DNA of 64,000 nucleotides, from NCBI GenBank assembly GCA_030654835.1, contig JAURWS010000027.1:57492-121491 (forward strand), written 5' to 3'. The position numbers and the translations under genes are program-made. This DNA is from Gammaproteobacteria bacterium. GTDB taxonomy: Bacteria; Pseudomonadota; Gammaproteobacteria; Pseudomonadales; Pseudohongiellaceae. The notes beneath the pieces are model-generated. The model was given only the letters and a program-made list of their open reading frames with translations. It was not told where the DNA came from and ran no database searches. Positions 19,067 through 28,400 of the stretch are shown here, piece after piece; position 1 is the stretch's first letter; the number at the start of each line of letters is the position of its first letter.

Positions 19067-19486
19067 ATGTCCCTCAAAGGTTCCAAGACTGAAGAAAACC
19101 TCAAAGCCGCATTCGCGGGAGAATCTCAGGCCAACCGTCGCTATCTCTATTTCGCTCAGAAGGCTGATGTCGAGGGCTATAACGACGTCTCTGCGCTGTT
19201 TCGTTCGACTGCAGAAGGTGAGACCGGCCATGCCCACGGGCATCTGGAATATCTGGAAGAGGTAGGAGACCCGGCCACCGGCATGCCCATCGGTGGCACC
19301 GCCGACAACCTGCGCTCCGCAGTAGCCGGCGAAACTCACGAATACACCGACATGTACCCAGGCATGGCCAAGGATGCCAGGGATGAAGGCTTCGACGAGA
19401 TCGCCGACTGGATGGAGACCCTGGCCAAGGCCGAGCGCTCGCACGCCAACCGCTTCCAGAAAGCCCTGGACGCGCTGGATGCCTGA
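19067..19486 (+). CDS. Rubrerythrin (ferritin-like domain only)
   Basis: The 139-residue protein is a four-helix ferritin-like diiron protein. Expected ligands are visible: Glu19, Glu52-x-x-His55, Glu89, Glu92 and Glu123-x-x-His126. The usual C-terminal rubredoxin domain with its CxxC pairs is missing, so electrons must come from a partner. Such short rubrerythrins are found next to the Fe-S protein and DUF3501 genes that follow here, and probably reduce peroxide. An AGGAGA ribosome site precedes the ATG. A small hairpin (AGCCTC/GAGGCT, about 19022-19041) lies in the leader. Confidence 0.9.
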   Translation: MSLKGSKTEENLKAAFAGESQANRRYLYFAQKADVEGYNDVSALFRSTAEGETGHAHGHLEYLEEVGDPATGMPIGGTADNLRSAVAGETHEYTDMYPGMAKDARDEGFDEIADWMETLAKAERSHANRFQKALDALDA

Positions 19487-19578
19487 TGGTGTTTCGGCTG
19501 CGATCCTTGGTGACATCACTGGATCAAACCCCGGTATCGCAGCCGACTCGCCCCTGCTGAAAACCCCGGAGATCTGTC

Positions 19579-20922
19579 ATGGCCGAAGAAAAACGCGAAG
19601 GAGGTCTTGGAGCTCCTACACGCCATCCGCTCAATCAGCATGACCCGAAATTCTACGACCCGGCAGACCTGCACAAGGAGCTGGAGCGCGTCTACGACAT
19701 CTGCCACGGCTGCAGGCGCTGTGTCAGTCTGTGCAATGCTTTTCCCGTGCTCTTCGATCTGGTGGACGAGAGCCCCACGATGGAGGTCGACGGTATCGCC
19801 GTTGCCGACTACCAGAAGGTCGTGGATCAATGTTATCTGTGCGACCTCTGCTATCTGACCAAGTGCCCCTACGTTCCTCCGCACGAATGGAATGTGGATT
19901 TTCCGCACCTGATGCTGCGCGCCAAGATCGTCAATTACGAGAACGGCAATACCAGATTTCGCGACAACATCATTACCAGTACCGATCTGATCGGAAAAGT
20001 AGCCACGGCACCTGCGATCAATACGGCCGTCAATGCCGCGAACAGAAACCGCACGTTGCGCGCGCTGCTCGACAAGACCCTGGCGATACACAAGGACGCA
20101 CGCCTGCCCGAGTATGTGCGGCCTACTCTGCGCAGTTCAATACACAGCTCACTGCAAAAGAAGATCAACAACACAACCGAAGAAGAGCAGGGTCGTGTCG
20201 TACTCTTCACCACCTGCTATTGCAATTACAACGAGCCGGATGTCGGCGACAGTCTCTACAAGGCCCTGTGTCACAATGGCGTGACCGTCGAGCTGATGAC
20301 GCGCGAACATTGCTGCGGAATGCCGAAGCTCGAGCTTGGAGATCTGAAGTCAGTCGATCAGCTGTTGCAGAAAAACATCCCGCAACTGTATGAAAAAGTG
20401 CAGCAGGGTTGGAACATTCTCGCGGCTGTGCCCTCATGCGTTTTGATGTTCAAACAGGAATTGCCTCTGCTCTATCCTCATGTCGAGCGCGTGGTCGCCG
20501 TCGGCAAAGCCTTCTGTGACCCCTTTGAATATTTTCACCGGATGCACAAGGAGGGGCGCTTCAAGACTGACTTCAAGAATTCGCTCGGTACTGTCAGCTA
20601 CCATGTCGCCTGCCATCAGCGCGTGCAGAACATCGGCCCGAAGACCCGCCAAATACTTGAACTGATACCTGGCACTTCGGTCAAGAGCATCGAGCGTTGC
20701 TCGGGGCACGACGGCACTTATGGCGTGAAGAAGGAGTCGCTGGAATTCGCCAACAAGATCGTGCAGCCGGTGGTGCGGCAGGTCAAACTGCATAATGCCG
20801 ATTACTATGGCAGTGATTGCCCGGTGGCAGGGCGTCATATCGAACACAATTTGAACAACGCGGACAACTCGCAGGGACACACCCACCCACTGGAACTGTT
20901 GTGCAAAGCCTACGGCATTTGA
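19579..20922 (+). CDS. Fe-S oxidoreductase with two 4Fe-4S motifs and heterodisulfide-reductase-like CCG domains
   Basis: The 447-residue protein contains two ferredoxin-type motifs, CHGCRRCVSLC (about residue 38) and CYLCDLCYLTKC (about 85), then two CCG-type modules: TTCYCN...EHCCGMP and VACHQR...ERCSGHDGTYG. In the second module the central CCG is replaced by CSG. The plan resembles GlpC and HdrB-related proteins that pass electrons. Placed between rubrerythrin and DUF3501, it is a plausible electron donor to the rubredoxin-less rubrerythrin, which is inference from context. Confidence 0.85.
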   Translation: MAEEKREGGLGAPTRHPLNQHDPKFYDPADLHKELERVYDICHGCRRCVSLCNAFPVLFDLVDESPTMEVDGIAVADYQKVVDQCYLCDLCYLTKCPYVPPHEWNVDFPHLMLRAKIVNYENGNTRFRDNIITSTDLIGKVATAPAINTAVNAANRNRTLRALLDKTLAIHKDARLPEYVRPTLRSSIHSSLQKKINNTTEEEQGRVVLFTTCYCNYNEPDVGDSLYKALCHNGVTVELMTREHCCGMPKLELGDLKSVDQLLQKNIPQLYEKVQQGWNILAAVPSCVLMFKQELPLLYPHVERVVAVGKAFCDPFEYFHRMHKEGRFKTDFKNSLGTVSYHVACHQRVQNIGPKTRQILELIPGTSVKSIERCSGHDGTYGVKKESLEFANKIVQPVVRQVKLHNADYYGSDCPVAGRHIEHNLNNADNSQGHTHPLELLCKAYGI

Positions 20923-20949
20923 GCCGTCTACTGACAAGCGGAATTGATC

Positions 20950-21537
20950 ATGAAGAAGTTGACCGTTGCGGATATTGGAACTCTGGAGAGTTATGAGGCT
21001 ATCAGGCCCGCGTTACGCCAGGCTATCATCGAGCACAAGAGCAGTCGCCGTGTGGGACTTGGCCCCAATGCAACCCTGCACTTCGAAGATTTCATGACCA
21101 TGCGGTATCAGGTTCAGGAAATGATGCGCGCGGAACGCTTGCGGGACAGTGCGGCCATTCAGGCAGAGATCGATGCCTACGGGCCTCTGATCCCGGATGG
21201 CAGTAATCTGAAGGCCACCTTCATGATCGAATTTCCGGATGAGGCTGAACGCAGGCACGAACTCGGCAGGCTGGTCGGTATTGAGCACAAGATCTGGATC
21301 AGGATCGACGAACTGGCGAGAGTCTATGCAATTGCCGATGAGGATCTGCAGCGCTCCACCGAGGACAAGACCTCAGCCGTTCACTTCTTGCGCTTCGAGT
21401 TCACAGCAGAGATGATAGAAGCCGCGCGTCAACGTTCCCCCTGGGAGCTGGGCTGTGATCATCCCCATTATCGGCATCGCGTTCAGCCATTGCCCGAAAA
21501 CGTCGCAAGTTCGCTCTCTCGTGACTTCGAGGTGTGA
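20950..21537 (+). CDS. DUF3501 family protein
   Basis: The 195-residue protein begins MKKLTVADIGTLESYEAIRP and contains LGPNATLHFEDFMTMRYQVQ and the C-terminal pattern of DUF3501. Its biochemical role is unknown. It follows the Fe-S protein by 27 bases, completing a rubrerythrin/Fe-S/DUF3501 gene set that recurs in proteobacteria. The ATG at 20950 is chosen; the in-frame TTG two codons earlier has no better ribosome site. No cysteine cluster or membrane span is seen. Confidence 0.8.
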   Translation: MKKLTVADIGTLESYEAIRPALRQAIIEHKSSRRVGLGPNATLHFEDFMTMRYQVQEMMRAERLRDSAAIQAEIDAYGPLIPDGSNLKATFMIEFPDEAERRHELGRLVGIEHKIWIRIDELARVYAIADEDLQRSTEDKTSAVHFLRFEFTAEMIEAARQRSPWELGCDHPHYRHRVQPLPENVASSLSRDFEV

Positions 21538-21556
21538 CCTCGAGGCGTGATTTTCA
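21527..21556 (+). terminator. Possible terminator after the DUF3501 gene
   Basis: TCGAGGT (21527-21533) pairs with ACCTCGA (21537-21543) around a three-base loop overlapping the stop codon. A short T run (ATTTTC) follows about 8 bases later. The stem is short and the T tract weak, so this is tentative. Confidence 0.4.
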
Positions 21557-21585
21557 AAAAATTTGGAATGAATCTCTCGGGCCGC

Positions 21586-21618
21586 TTGACCACAAATGAT
21601 GGCATAATGATATTATGC
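21586..21618 (+). promoter_or_regulatory. Promoter-like region with palindromic operator candidate
   Basis: TTGACC (21586-21591) resembles a -35 box. Downstream lies a perfect palindrome, GCATAAT (21602-21608) and ATTATGC (21612-21618) separated by GAT. TATTAT inside it could serve as -10 with a 19-base spacer. A regulator bound to the palindrome would block the promoter; the HTH protein encoded 85 bases downstream is a natural candidate for autoregulation. Confidence 0.45.
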
Positions 21619-21702
21619 GAACCGTTGACGAAACCGCCGGCAAAACTCGCAGGTCCAACTTGTACCTGTCTCTCTCCAGTAATCACTTAGTAGCCATTTA
21701 AA

Positions 21703-21999
21703 ATGTCAGATCAACAACTTAAGTTTTCTCCGCTTACTATCCGTATCAAGGGACAGGTTCGACGCTTGCGACTGCTGGCCGGATACTCCATGTCCGAGGG
21801 TTCCCGCCTGCTGGGCGTTTCCCGCAAGCAGCTGGAAGATATTGAAACCACAAGGGATTATGGTTGCCATCTGGAAATCGAACTGCTCGCCAAGGTCAAA
21901 GTGGTCTACAACGTTTCCATCGATACACTGGTAGGTGACCTGCCAGCGGATCAGACGGATGATCTCTTTACCCGCAAGCGCCGCAGGAATGCCGACTGA
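21703..21999 (+). CDS. Small helix-turn-helix protein
   Basis: The 98-residue product has an XRE-like helix-turn-helix around residues 18-50 (QVRRLRLLAGYSMSEGSRLL, then GVSRKQLEDIETTRDYG). The remainder (LLAKVKVVYNVSIDTLVGDL) resembles the regulatory helix after XRE domains. The C-terminus is basic (RKRRRNAD). Its targets are unknown; the palindrome around 21602-21618 may be its own operator. It stands between the DUF3501 gene and another small gene, in the same orientation as both. Confidence 0.7.
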   Translation: MSDQQLKFSPLTIRIKGQVRRLRLLAGYSMSEGSRLLGVSRKQLEDIETTRDYGCHLEIELLAKVKVVYNVSIDTLVGDLPADQTDDLFTRKRRRNAD

Positions 22000-22125
22000 C
22001 CAAAGCAGCTCGCGATCCCGGGCTCGCAGGTTACTGCGGGCTCGTTCACGGCATTCAGATTTTCGATATAGAGCTCAGTCGTGTACAATGCCCGACCCTC
22101 ACATCGAAACGGAACAGGCATTGTT

Positions 22126-22302
22126 ATGGCAACGAAACCCAAGAAAGACCCGGCAGTAGACAACCGGATCAATCTCTCTGAACACATTGACGCCTTCCTG
22201 AAATCCGGCGGCAAGGTCAAGCACATCCCTTCAGGAATCAGCGGACAGACCACGACCACCGGCCCTCGTCAGATCGTTCTGAGCCACAAGAGCAACGCTT
22301 AA
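22126..22302 (+). CDS. Small conserved-looking protein of unknown function (58 aa)
   Basis: The 58-residue protein reads MATKPKKDPAVDNRINLSEH followed by IDAFLKSGGKVKHIPSGISG and a polar tail. I do not recognise a named family. The FLKSGGKVKHI stretch resembles the C-terminal part of the RNA-polymerase-binding factor SutA of Pseudomonas, but the acidic N-terminal part of SutA is absent. No strong Shine-Dalgarno is seen (GGAAC lies about 13 bases upstream). Codon use is like the host genes, which supports a real gene; a strong hairpin follows its stop. Confidence 0.6.
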   Translation: MATKPKKDPAVDNRINLSEHIDAFLKSGGKVKHIPSGISGQTTTTGPRQIVLSHKSNA

Positions 22303-22330
22303 CTCTCCGATTACCAAAGTTTCCCCGTGT

Positions 22331-22382
22331 AAAGCCACCCCCCTCAAGCGTCAATGGCGCGTGCCATGAGGGTTGGCTTTTG
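22331..22382 (+). terminator. Rho-independent terminator upstream of the LysR gene
   Basis: AAAGCCA and CCCCTCA on the left pair with TGAGGG and TGGCTTT on the right, giving a long G+C-rich stem across 22331-22380 that ends in a T run. It would terminate the small gene at 22126-22302. Confidence 0.65.
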
Positions 22383-22400
22383 CCTGTATACTCCACGGCC

Positions 22401-23294
22401 ATGGACACTCAAAACCTCAAGGCCTTTGTCGCTGTCGCGGAATGCCGCTCGTTTTCGCTGGCGGCCGATCGACTGCACATCACCCAGCCAGCCATCAGCA
22501 AACGCATCCACATGCTCGAACAGCAGGTGGACAGCCAGCTCTTCGACCGTATTGGACGCCATATCTCCCTCACGGAGGCAGGGCGCACCCTGCTGCCTCA
22601 TGCCGAGGCCATACTTAGAGAGATGCAGTCCGCCCGGCAGGCCATTGCTGATCTTGCAGGAGAGGTCAAAGGCCAGTTGAAGCTCATAACCAGCCATCAC
22701 ATCGGGTTGCACAGGCTGCCGCGCATCCTGCGGGAGTACACCGAACGTTACCCGCAGGTCGAACTGGATATCCGTTTCATGGATTCGGCTGAGGCCTACG
22801 CCGCCGTGCTCAAGGGCGATTGCGATCTGGGCATCATTACCGAGGTCGATCAGCAGGATGAAGCGCTGTGCAGCCACACGCTCTGGCAGGACACGATGCG
22901 GTTTGTCGCGGCGCCCCAGCATCCGTTGAGCAAACTCGCGACAGTCAGCCTCGCAGACATCAGCCCCTATCAGGCACTGCTGCCGGAGAGACGTTTCTAC
23001 ACGACCAAACTGGTAGAAGAGTTGTTTGACAAGGCGGGGTTGAGCCTCAAGATCAATCTGGCGACCAACTATCTGGAAACCATCAAGGCTCTGATTTCTG
23101 CGGGCTATGCGTGGAGCGTGTTGCCCCAGTCCATGTTGCAGGACAACTCACTGAGCATCCTCAATGTGTTGTTGCCGGAATCGGGAACGCCCGTGGCGCT
23201 GACCCGCAATCTCGACTGCATCTATCATCGGCAGCGCCTGATGAGCAATGCCGGCAAAGCCTTCTTCGAACTGCTGTGTCAGCAGACTGACTGA
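22401..23294 (+). CDS. LysR-family transcriptional regulator
   Basis: The 297-residue protein has the LysR winged HTH at the N-terminus (LKAFVAVAECRSFSLAADRL, HITQPAISKRIHMLEQQV) and a periplasmic-binding-protein-like effector domain (about 90-295). The ATG at 22401 gives the standard MDTQNLKAF start. Overall it resembles CysB/Cbl-type or general LysR proteins; the effector is not evident. LysR regulators often control a divergent neighbour, but the genes on both sides are not divergent here, so the target is unclear. Confidence 0.88.
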   Translation: MDTQNLKAFVAVAECRSFSLAADRLHITQPAISKRIHMLEQQVDSQLFDRIGRHISLTEAGRTLLPHAEAILREMQSARQAIADLAGEVKGQLKLITSHHIGLHRLPRILREYTERYPQVELDIRFMDSAEAYAAVLKGDCDLGIITEVDQQDEALCSHTLWQDTMRFVAAPQHPLSKLATVSLADISPYQALLPERRFYTTKLVEELFDKAGLSLKINLATNYLETIKALISAGYAWSVLPQSMLQDNSLSILNVLLPESGTPVALTRNLDCIYHRQRLMSNAGKAFFELLCQQTD

Positions 23295-23312
23295 TTTTGA
23301 CGCCAGCGTGCA

Positions 23313-24224
23313 TCACTCGACGCGACTGATCTCGTAGCCCATCTTCTCCAGCAGGTTCAGCAGGCCATCTTCACCCACCAAGTGCGCCGCACCGACCAGC
23401 ACGAACTCGGTGCCCTCTTCCTTGAACATGCCCTCGATGATCGGCATCCAGTTGTTGTTGCGGTCCAGTAGCAGAGACTTGTAGAGCGGCGGGTGCTGCT
23501 CCTTCATGTCATCCACAAACAACTCGGCCAGCTGAGCGTTGTCCCCGCTGCGCCAGGCGCTCACCATCTGCTCCATGGAGACGGAAATCTCTTTCATGTC
23601 TTCCAGCGACAGCATGATGAACTCACTCTCATTGCCCTCGCCCATGTTGGCGATGAAACCGATCTGCGCGTCGATCGGTTCCAGCTCGCCGACCGGCTTG
23701 CCGTCTCCCATCGCTCTGCTATTGAAGTGCGCATCCACACCCTGTGGTGTGAACCCCAGCTTCTGAAATTCGATGACCTGCAACGTGCTCACCAGCAGCC
23801 CCGGCTTGAACTTCTCCAGCATCTGCAGCGGCAACCCCACCTGCCCGGCATAGGCGGCCAACGAGTTGTATGCCTCGGGGTTGAGCACTGTCTGCAGGGT
23901 ACGCTCATCACTATAGGTGAGTTCCTGCATCATCCGCGCCTGCACGGCAAAGTCACTCAGTCCGGCGATATCGGTCTCGAAATAGAGTTTGTCCGACGCG
24001 GCATAGGCCGTCTCGAAGGGAACGGGCAGGGGGAAATCGGTGGGGCGCAACAGGTGCACAGTGCCGCCCAGATAGACTTTCTCTTCTCCTGATGTAGCGA
24101 CCCAGACGGAACTTTGCGCGCTCGCCTGCGTCAACGGCAGCAGCGTCGCCACCAGCAACAGCAGCGAGGCCAGCGTCGAAGCGGCACTGAAAACGCGGGG
24201 GCGGGCGGGGTAGCTTTGGTGCAT
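23313..24224 (-). CDS. TraB/GumN family protein, secreted
   Basis: The 303-residue product has a signal peptide (hydrophobic TLASLLLLVATLLPLTQASA) followed by the family opener VYLGGTVHLLRPTDFPLP with the GTxH histidine, and a C-terminal EFVLVGAAHLVGEDGLLNLL with the second conserved GxxHL. TraB/GumN proteins are predicted metalloproteases related to Tiki. Start 24224 is chosen because it places the signal peptide at the N-terminus; upstream in-frame codons to 24332 overlap the REP palindrome and lack a ribosome site. It converges on the LysR gene and is divergent from the DUF6164 gene. Confidence 0.82.
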   Translation of the reverse strand: MHQSYPARPRVFSAASTLASLLLLVATLLPLTQASAQSSVWVATSGEEKVYLGGTVHLLRPTDFPLPVPFETAYAASDKLYFETDIAGLSDFAVQARMMQELTYSDERTLQTVLNPEAYNSLAAYAGQVGLPLQMLEKFKPGLLVSTLQVIEFQKLGFTPQGVDAHFNSRAMGDGKPVGELEPIDAQIGFIANMGEGNESEFIMLSLEDMKEISVSMEQMVSAWRSGDNAQLAELFVDDMKEQHPPLYKSLLLDRNNNWMPIIEGMFKEEGTEFVLVGAAHLVGEDGLLNLLEKMGYEISRVE

Positions 24225-24318
24225 GTCGAGGTCCTTGCTGGCTGATTTACAGGGTCGTTGGGATAAAGGTAGCATGCTCTCCGAGGTGGGGGAACGAGCA
24301 GGTACGCAGGGAAGTCTT

Positions 24319-24345
24319 TCGCTTGCGGGCAAGCTCCCACAGGGG
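24319..24345 (-). repeat. REP palindrome (copy 1), upstream of the DUF6164 gene
   Basis: On the minus strand this reads CCTGTGGGAGCTTGCCCGCA and continues AGCGA, the pattern of Pseudomonas-type REP sequences (GTGGGAGC followed by a short palindrome). Its conserved end, CACAGGGG on the plus strand, lies 7 bases before the ATG at 24353 and acts as the visible Shine-Dalgarno sequence. Confidence 0.75.
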
Positions 24346-24352
24346 AATCATA

Positions 24353-24712
24353 ATGTCCAAACTATTATTCAGACTGCGCCACGTTCCGGATGACGAGGCT
24401 GACGAGGTGCGCGAACTGCTCGCCGGGCACGGCATCGAATTCTACGAGACCGGGGCCGGCAACTGGGGCATCTCCATGCCCGCGCTGTGGTTGCACGACG
24501 AGAGTCGTTTCGAGGAGGCCAGGGCACTGCTGGAGACTTACCAGCAGGAGCGCACCCAGCGCATGCGCGAAGAATACGAAGAGCTGATCAAGCTGGGCCA
24601 GGCAGACTCCATGCTGACCTCGTTCCGCCACCATCCGGTGCGCTTCATTGCCTTCAGCGTGCTGATCGCGGCCGTGTTGTACCTCTCGATCAGCAGCTTC
24701 TTCAGCTTTTGA
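24353..24712 (+). CDS. DUF6164 family protein
   Basis: The 119-residue protein reads MSKLLFRLRHVPDDEADEVR, then HGIEFYETGAGNWGISMPAL, typical of DUF6164, followed by a helical region and one C-terminal membrane span (FIAFSVLIAAVLYLSISSFF). The N-terminal domain resembles putative signal-transducing domains. Function is unknown. The only ribosome site visible is the AGGGG contributed by a REP palindrome. Its end overlaps the convergent FAH-family gene by 11 bases. Confidence 0.75.
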   Translation: MSKLLFRLRHVPDDEADEVRELLAGHGIEFYETGAGNWGISMPALWLHDESRFEEARALLETYQQERTQRMREEYEELIKLGQADSMLTSFRHHPVRFIAFSVLIAAVLYLSISSFFSF

Positions 24713-25400
24713 TACTGATCCGCAGTGGCTGCAGATTGTCGATCTGTCCTTCCAGCACATCCCCGGCCACCACCGCTGCCACACCTGCGGGCGTGCCGGT
24801 GAAGATCAGATCGCCGGGCTGCAGCCGGTAGAAAGTCGACAGCTCGGCAATCAATTCCGGAATATTCCAGATCAGATCGCTGATCGCCCCATGCTGGCGC
24901 TCATTGCCATTCACCTGCAATGAAATCTGCGCCTGACCAATGTCGCCTGCCTGTGCTGCCGGCGTGAGTGCCGAAAGCGGCGCGGAATTGTCGAAACCCT
25001 TGGCAACGTCCCAGGGGCGTCCTTTGTCTTTCGCCTCGGCCTGCAGATCCCGACGAGTGAAGTCGAGACCGACGGCATATCCATAGACAGCCGCAGCAGC
25101 CTCCGCCAGTGACAGATTCTCGCCTTTCGCCGCCAATGCTTCCCCGGCCAGCGCGACCACCAGTTCCACTTCGTGATGCAGGTCGGCCGTGCGCGAGGGA
25201 TACGGCAGCTGCGCGCCATTCTCGACGACGGCGTTGGCCGGTTTGCTGAAGAAGAAAGGCGACTCACGCTCGGTGCCGCCCATTTCCTTGGCGTGCGCCG
25301 CATAGTTGCGACCCACACAGTAGATGCGGTTGACCGGAAAGCGCTCGGGGCGGCCCACGATGGCCACGCTGGGGATCTGTATATCGAAGAGTAAAGTCAT
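24702..25400 (-). CDS. Fumarylacetoacetate hydrolase family protein
   Basis: The 232-residue protein contains IYCVGRNYAAHAKEMGG, the metal-site strand HHEVELVVALAG, GYAVGLDFTRRDLQ and PGDLIFTGTPAGVA. This is the FAH-fold signature of acylpyruvate hydrolases and oxaloacetate decarboxylases of the YcgM/FAHD1 type. The precise substrate cannot be decided from sequence. Start 25400 (MTLLFDIQIP) is chosen; an in-frame upstream start would overlap lhr. The gene lies 37 bases downstream of lhr and could be cotranscribed. Confidence 0.87.
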   Translation of the reverse strand: MTLLFDIQIPSVAIVGRPERFPVNRIYCVGRNYAAHAKEMGGTERESPFFFSKPANAVVENGAQLPYPSRTADLHHEVELVVALAGEALAAKGENLSLAEAAAAVYGYAVGLDFTRRDLQAEAKDKGRPWDVAKGFDNSAPLSALTPAAQAGDIGQAQISLQVNGNERQHGAISDLIWNIPELIAELSTFYRLQPGDLIFTGTPAGVAAVVAGDVLEGQIDNLQPLRISIKS

Positions 25401-25437
25401 GTTTGTCTGCCTGTCTGTTTCTCTGTTTACTACTGAG

Positions 25438-28400
25438 TCATTTACCAACATAGGCGCGCAGACGCGCGGGGAATTCGCGGTGCATCAGCACCTGTTGCAA
25501 TTGCCATTGTTCCTGTGGGTCCACCTCGCGCAAAAACTTCACCTTGTTGCTCTCCAGCACCGCCAATGGCAGACCGTCTTTATACAGTACCCGGTTGCGA
25601 CTGAGCTTCGGTAGACGCGTTTCCGGGAGCACGATGCCGAGCAGGTTGAGCGGATCGGCGGCGGTCAGGCTCACATACTCCGTGGCGCGCTCGCTCAATT
25701 CCTGACTGCGGCCAAACTTGCGCAGCGTCGTCACCGTCTCCGGCAATGCGAACTGCTCGCCGCTGACTCCGGCAATGAAACGCCCGCCACGCAGAATGCC
25801 CTGCAGCTCCATTCGGCGCAAGGCGTAGAGCAGCACTCGCCAGGGCGGCGCGAAACTCTCCCGTTCCAGCACCCGCTTGAACAACACCCCCCAGCGCCCG
25901 AGATAAATCATGATGAGCCGTTCCAGCTGCTCGCTGTCCAGTTCAGCCGTGGGCGCTTGTTCCGTGCCGACCACGGGGGACTCCAGCAGCGACCAGCGGC
26001 CCGCATCCTCCACGCCAAAGGTGGCGCGCCGACGCCCATTGCCATGCCCGCCCGGCTTGCGGGAATCCGGGGTCAGCAGGGCACGCAGGCCGGTGAAGCT
26101 GTCGCTGGTCAGCAGACCCACGCTGACCAGCTCCGCCAGCCCCTGTTCGAGCTGGCTTCGCAACAAGCCGCTGCGGCGGGCGATCTGGTCGAAGAAGCTG
26201 GCGCCATGCTGACGCAGATCAGCGGCGATGCGTGCGGCGGTCGGGCTTAAAGCAGGGCTTAAAGTGGAGCTTGAATTGGGGCTTGAAGAAGAGTTCGGCG
26301 CAGGCTCCCCACGCTCCTCGGCCTGCCGCTCGCTCGCGGCCAGTGTCTCCCAGAGATCGAGATTGCTGCGCAGCAGCATGCTGATCGGAGTGCCCTTCAC
26401 CGGTCCGGCCTTGCGGGCTTTCGCCTCGGCGCCAGTCGCAGCACTCGCGCCGGTCTGCGGGCCTTTCGCCGCCGGTAGCGCATAACGCCCCCACACCAGA
26501 CGCCCGCTGATGCACATGACATCCAGCCACGACGGATCATAGGCGCTGATGCGGGTGGGATAGATGTCCGCTTCCCACAGCGTCGCCGGGGCGCTGAGCC
26601 CGTCGAGCCGTGACAGCGTCCGCTGCAGCAGGCCTTGTCCGTCACTGCTGGACGGTACCAGCACTGGCCGCACGGGCAGCGTCTGCGGTTTGATCTCGTG
26701 CAGATCGAAGAGGAAGCGCATGTAGCTCTGCAGCGACACGGGCTGGATGCCCTGCCGATGGGATTCGATGGTGTAGCGGTGGATGCGCTGCAGCAGGCGC
26801 CGTTCGCACCACTGATCTGGCTCCGAGAACTGCCCTCTGAACACAAAACCCTCCGTCTCCAGCCCAATCAGGGCGACTTCGACAGACTTTACCCGCAGCC
26901 CCATGTCGCTCGCCAGGCGTGCCGCCGTGACCGGGCCAAGCCCTTCGAGACGGCGCCGCAGGATCTCGCGCAGCGCCGTGTCTTCCTCCCATTGTTCTGC
27001 CAACAACAACGCGGGCAGGATCAGCTCCGGTTGACACTGTAGTTGTGGGAATAAAGCCTGCGGGAACAGCGCCTTCAGGCAGGGCAAGCGTTCGGCTGCG
27101 GCCCACAGCTGATGCGTGCCGGACGACAGCAGACAGGCACGGCCATGCTGCGCCAGCGACTGCAGATAATGCTGATAGCCGTGCCGGACAACCTCCTCTT
27201 CGGTCACGAAACCCAGTGAGTACAAGGCATCGTGCATCTCGTCGGGAGACCTCACCAGCGGCCAGGCCTCGTCGCGCACCTGCGCAATCGCCGCCTCGTC
27301 CAGCGCGCTGTAGGACTGCGTCTCCGCCGGGTCCAGCCAGCTGCGATTGCGGATGGCATTGGTGCGGCGCTCCTCGAACGGCGCGTCATCGAGGAAGGCA
27401 TAGGGGCGTGCGTTGATGATCTCCTGCGCGAACGGGGAGGGCTCGCGCAGGTCCTTGGCGATCAGCGTCAGAGTCCCGGCCTCGATCGCCGCCACCAGCC
27501 GTTTCAGCCCTTCGATGTCCATCGCCTCGGTCAGGCAGTCGTGAATGGTCTGCTGCACCAGCGGATGTTCGGGCACCTCGCGCTTGCCCTGAATGTTCTC
27601 GAAGCAGGCGATCTGATCGGGGAACACATGCGCGACGAGATCCTCGGCATCCATGCGCTGAAACTGGGGCGGCACGCGCTTGCCATTGCGGTTGCGGGCG
27701 ATGGCGAGCGCTCGCGTGGCATTCCAGCGCCAGCGCACCTCGAACATCGGAGCGTCCAGCAGCGCCTGCACCAGCACGTCCTCGACGCTGGCACTCTGCA
27801 GGTAGGCGAACACCTCTTCGAGAGGAAAACTGTGCACGGAGCCGAGCGAGATGACGATGCTGTCCTCGTTGGCGGCGGCCTGCAGCTCGAAGTTGAAGGT
27901 GCGACAGAAACGCTTGCGCAGGGCCAACCCCCAGGCGCGGTTCAGGCGGCTGCCGAAGGGCGAGTGGATGACCACGTGCATGTCGCCCACCTCGTCGAAG
28001 AAGCGCTCCATCACCAGCGTGGACTGGGTCGGCATCACCTCCAGTGCGTTGCGCCCGGCCTGCAGATAATCCACCAGTTGCTGCGCGGCGGGTTGCGGCA
28101 GCCGCAGCGTCTCGATCAGCCACGCCATGGCGGCGGGCGCGCCGTCGCCCAGCAGGAAGTGGTCGATGGTCTCGCGCAGCACGCACACCGATGTCGACAG
28201 CTCCTCGGTGCGCCCCGGTCCCTCGCCGAACCAGAACGGAATCGTGGGGCGCGCGCCCTGCGCATCGCGAACCCGTACCTTCAGGCCATCAACGCGCAGC
28301 AGCTGCCAGCTGTGGCTGCCGAGGGTGAATATGTCGCCGGGCAAGGTTTCCAGCGCGAAGTCCTCGTTAAGGGTGCCGACTACGAGGTCGTCCGGGTCCA

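Noticed and set aside
22005..22060. Hairpin with repeated GGGCTCG between two small genes as an RNA gene
   Set aside because: Stem is short and imperfect and no conserved RNA family could be recognised.
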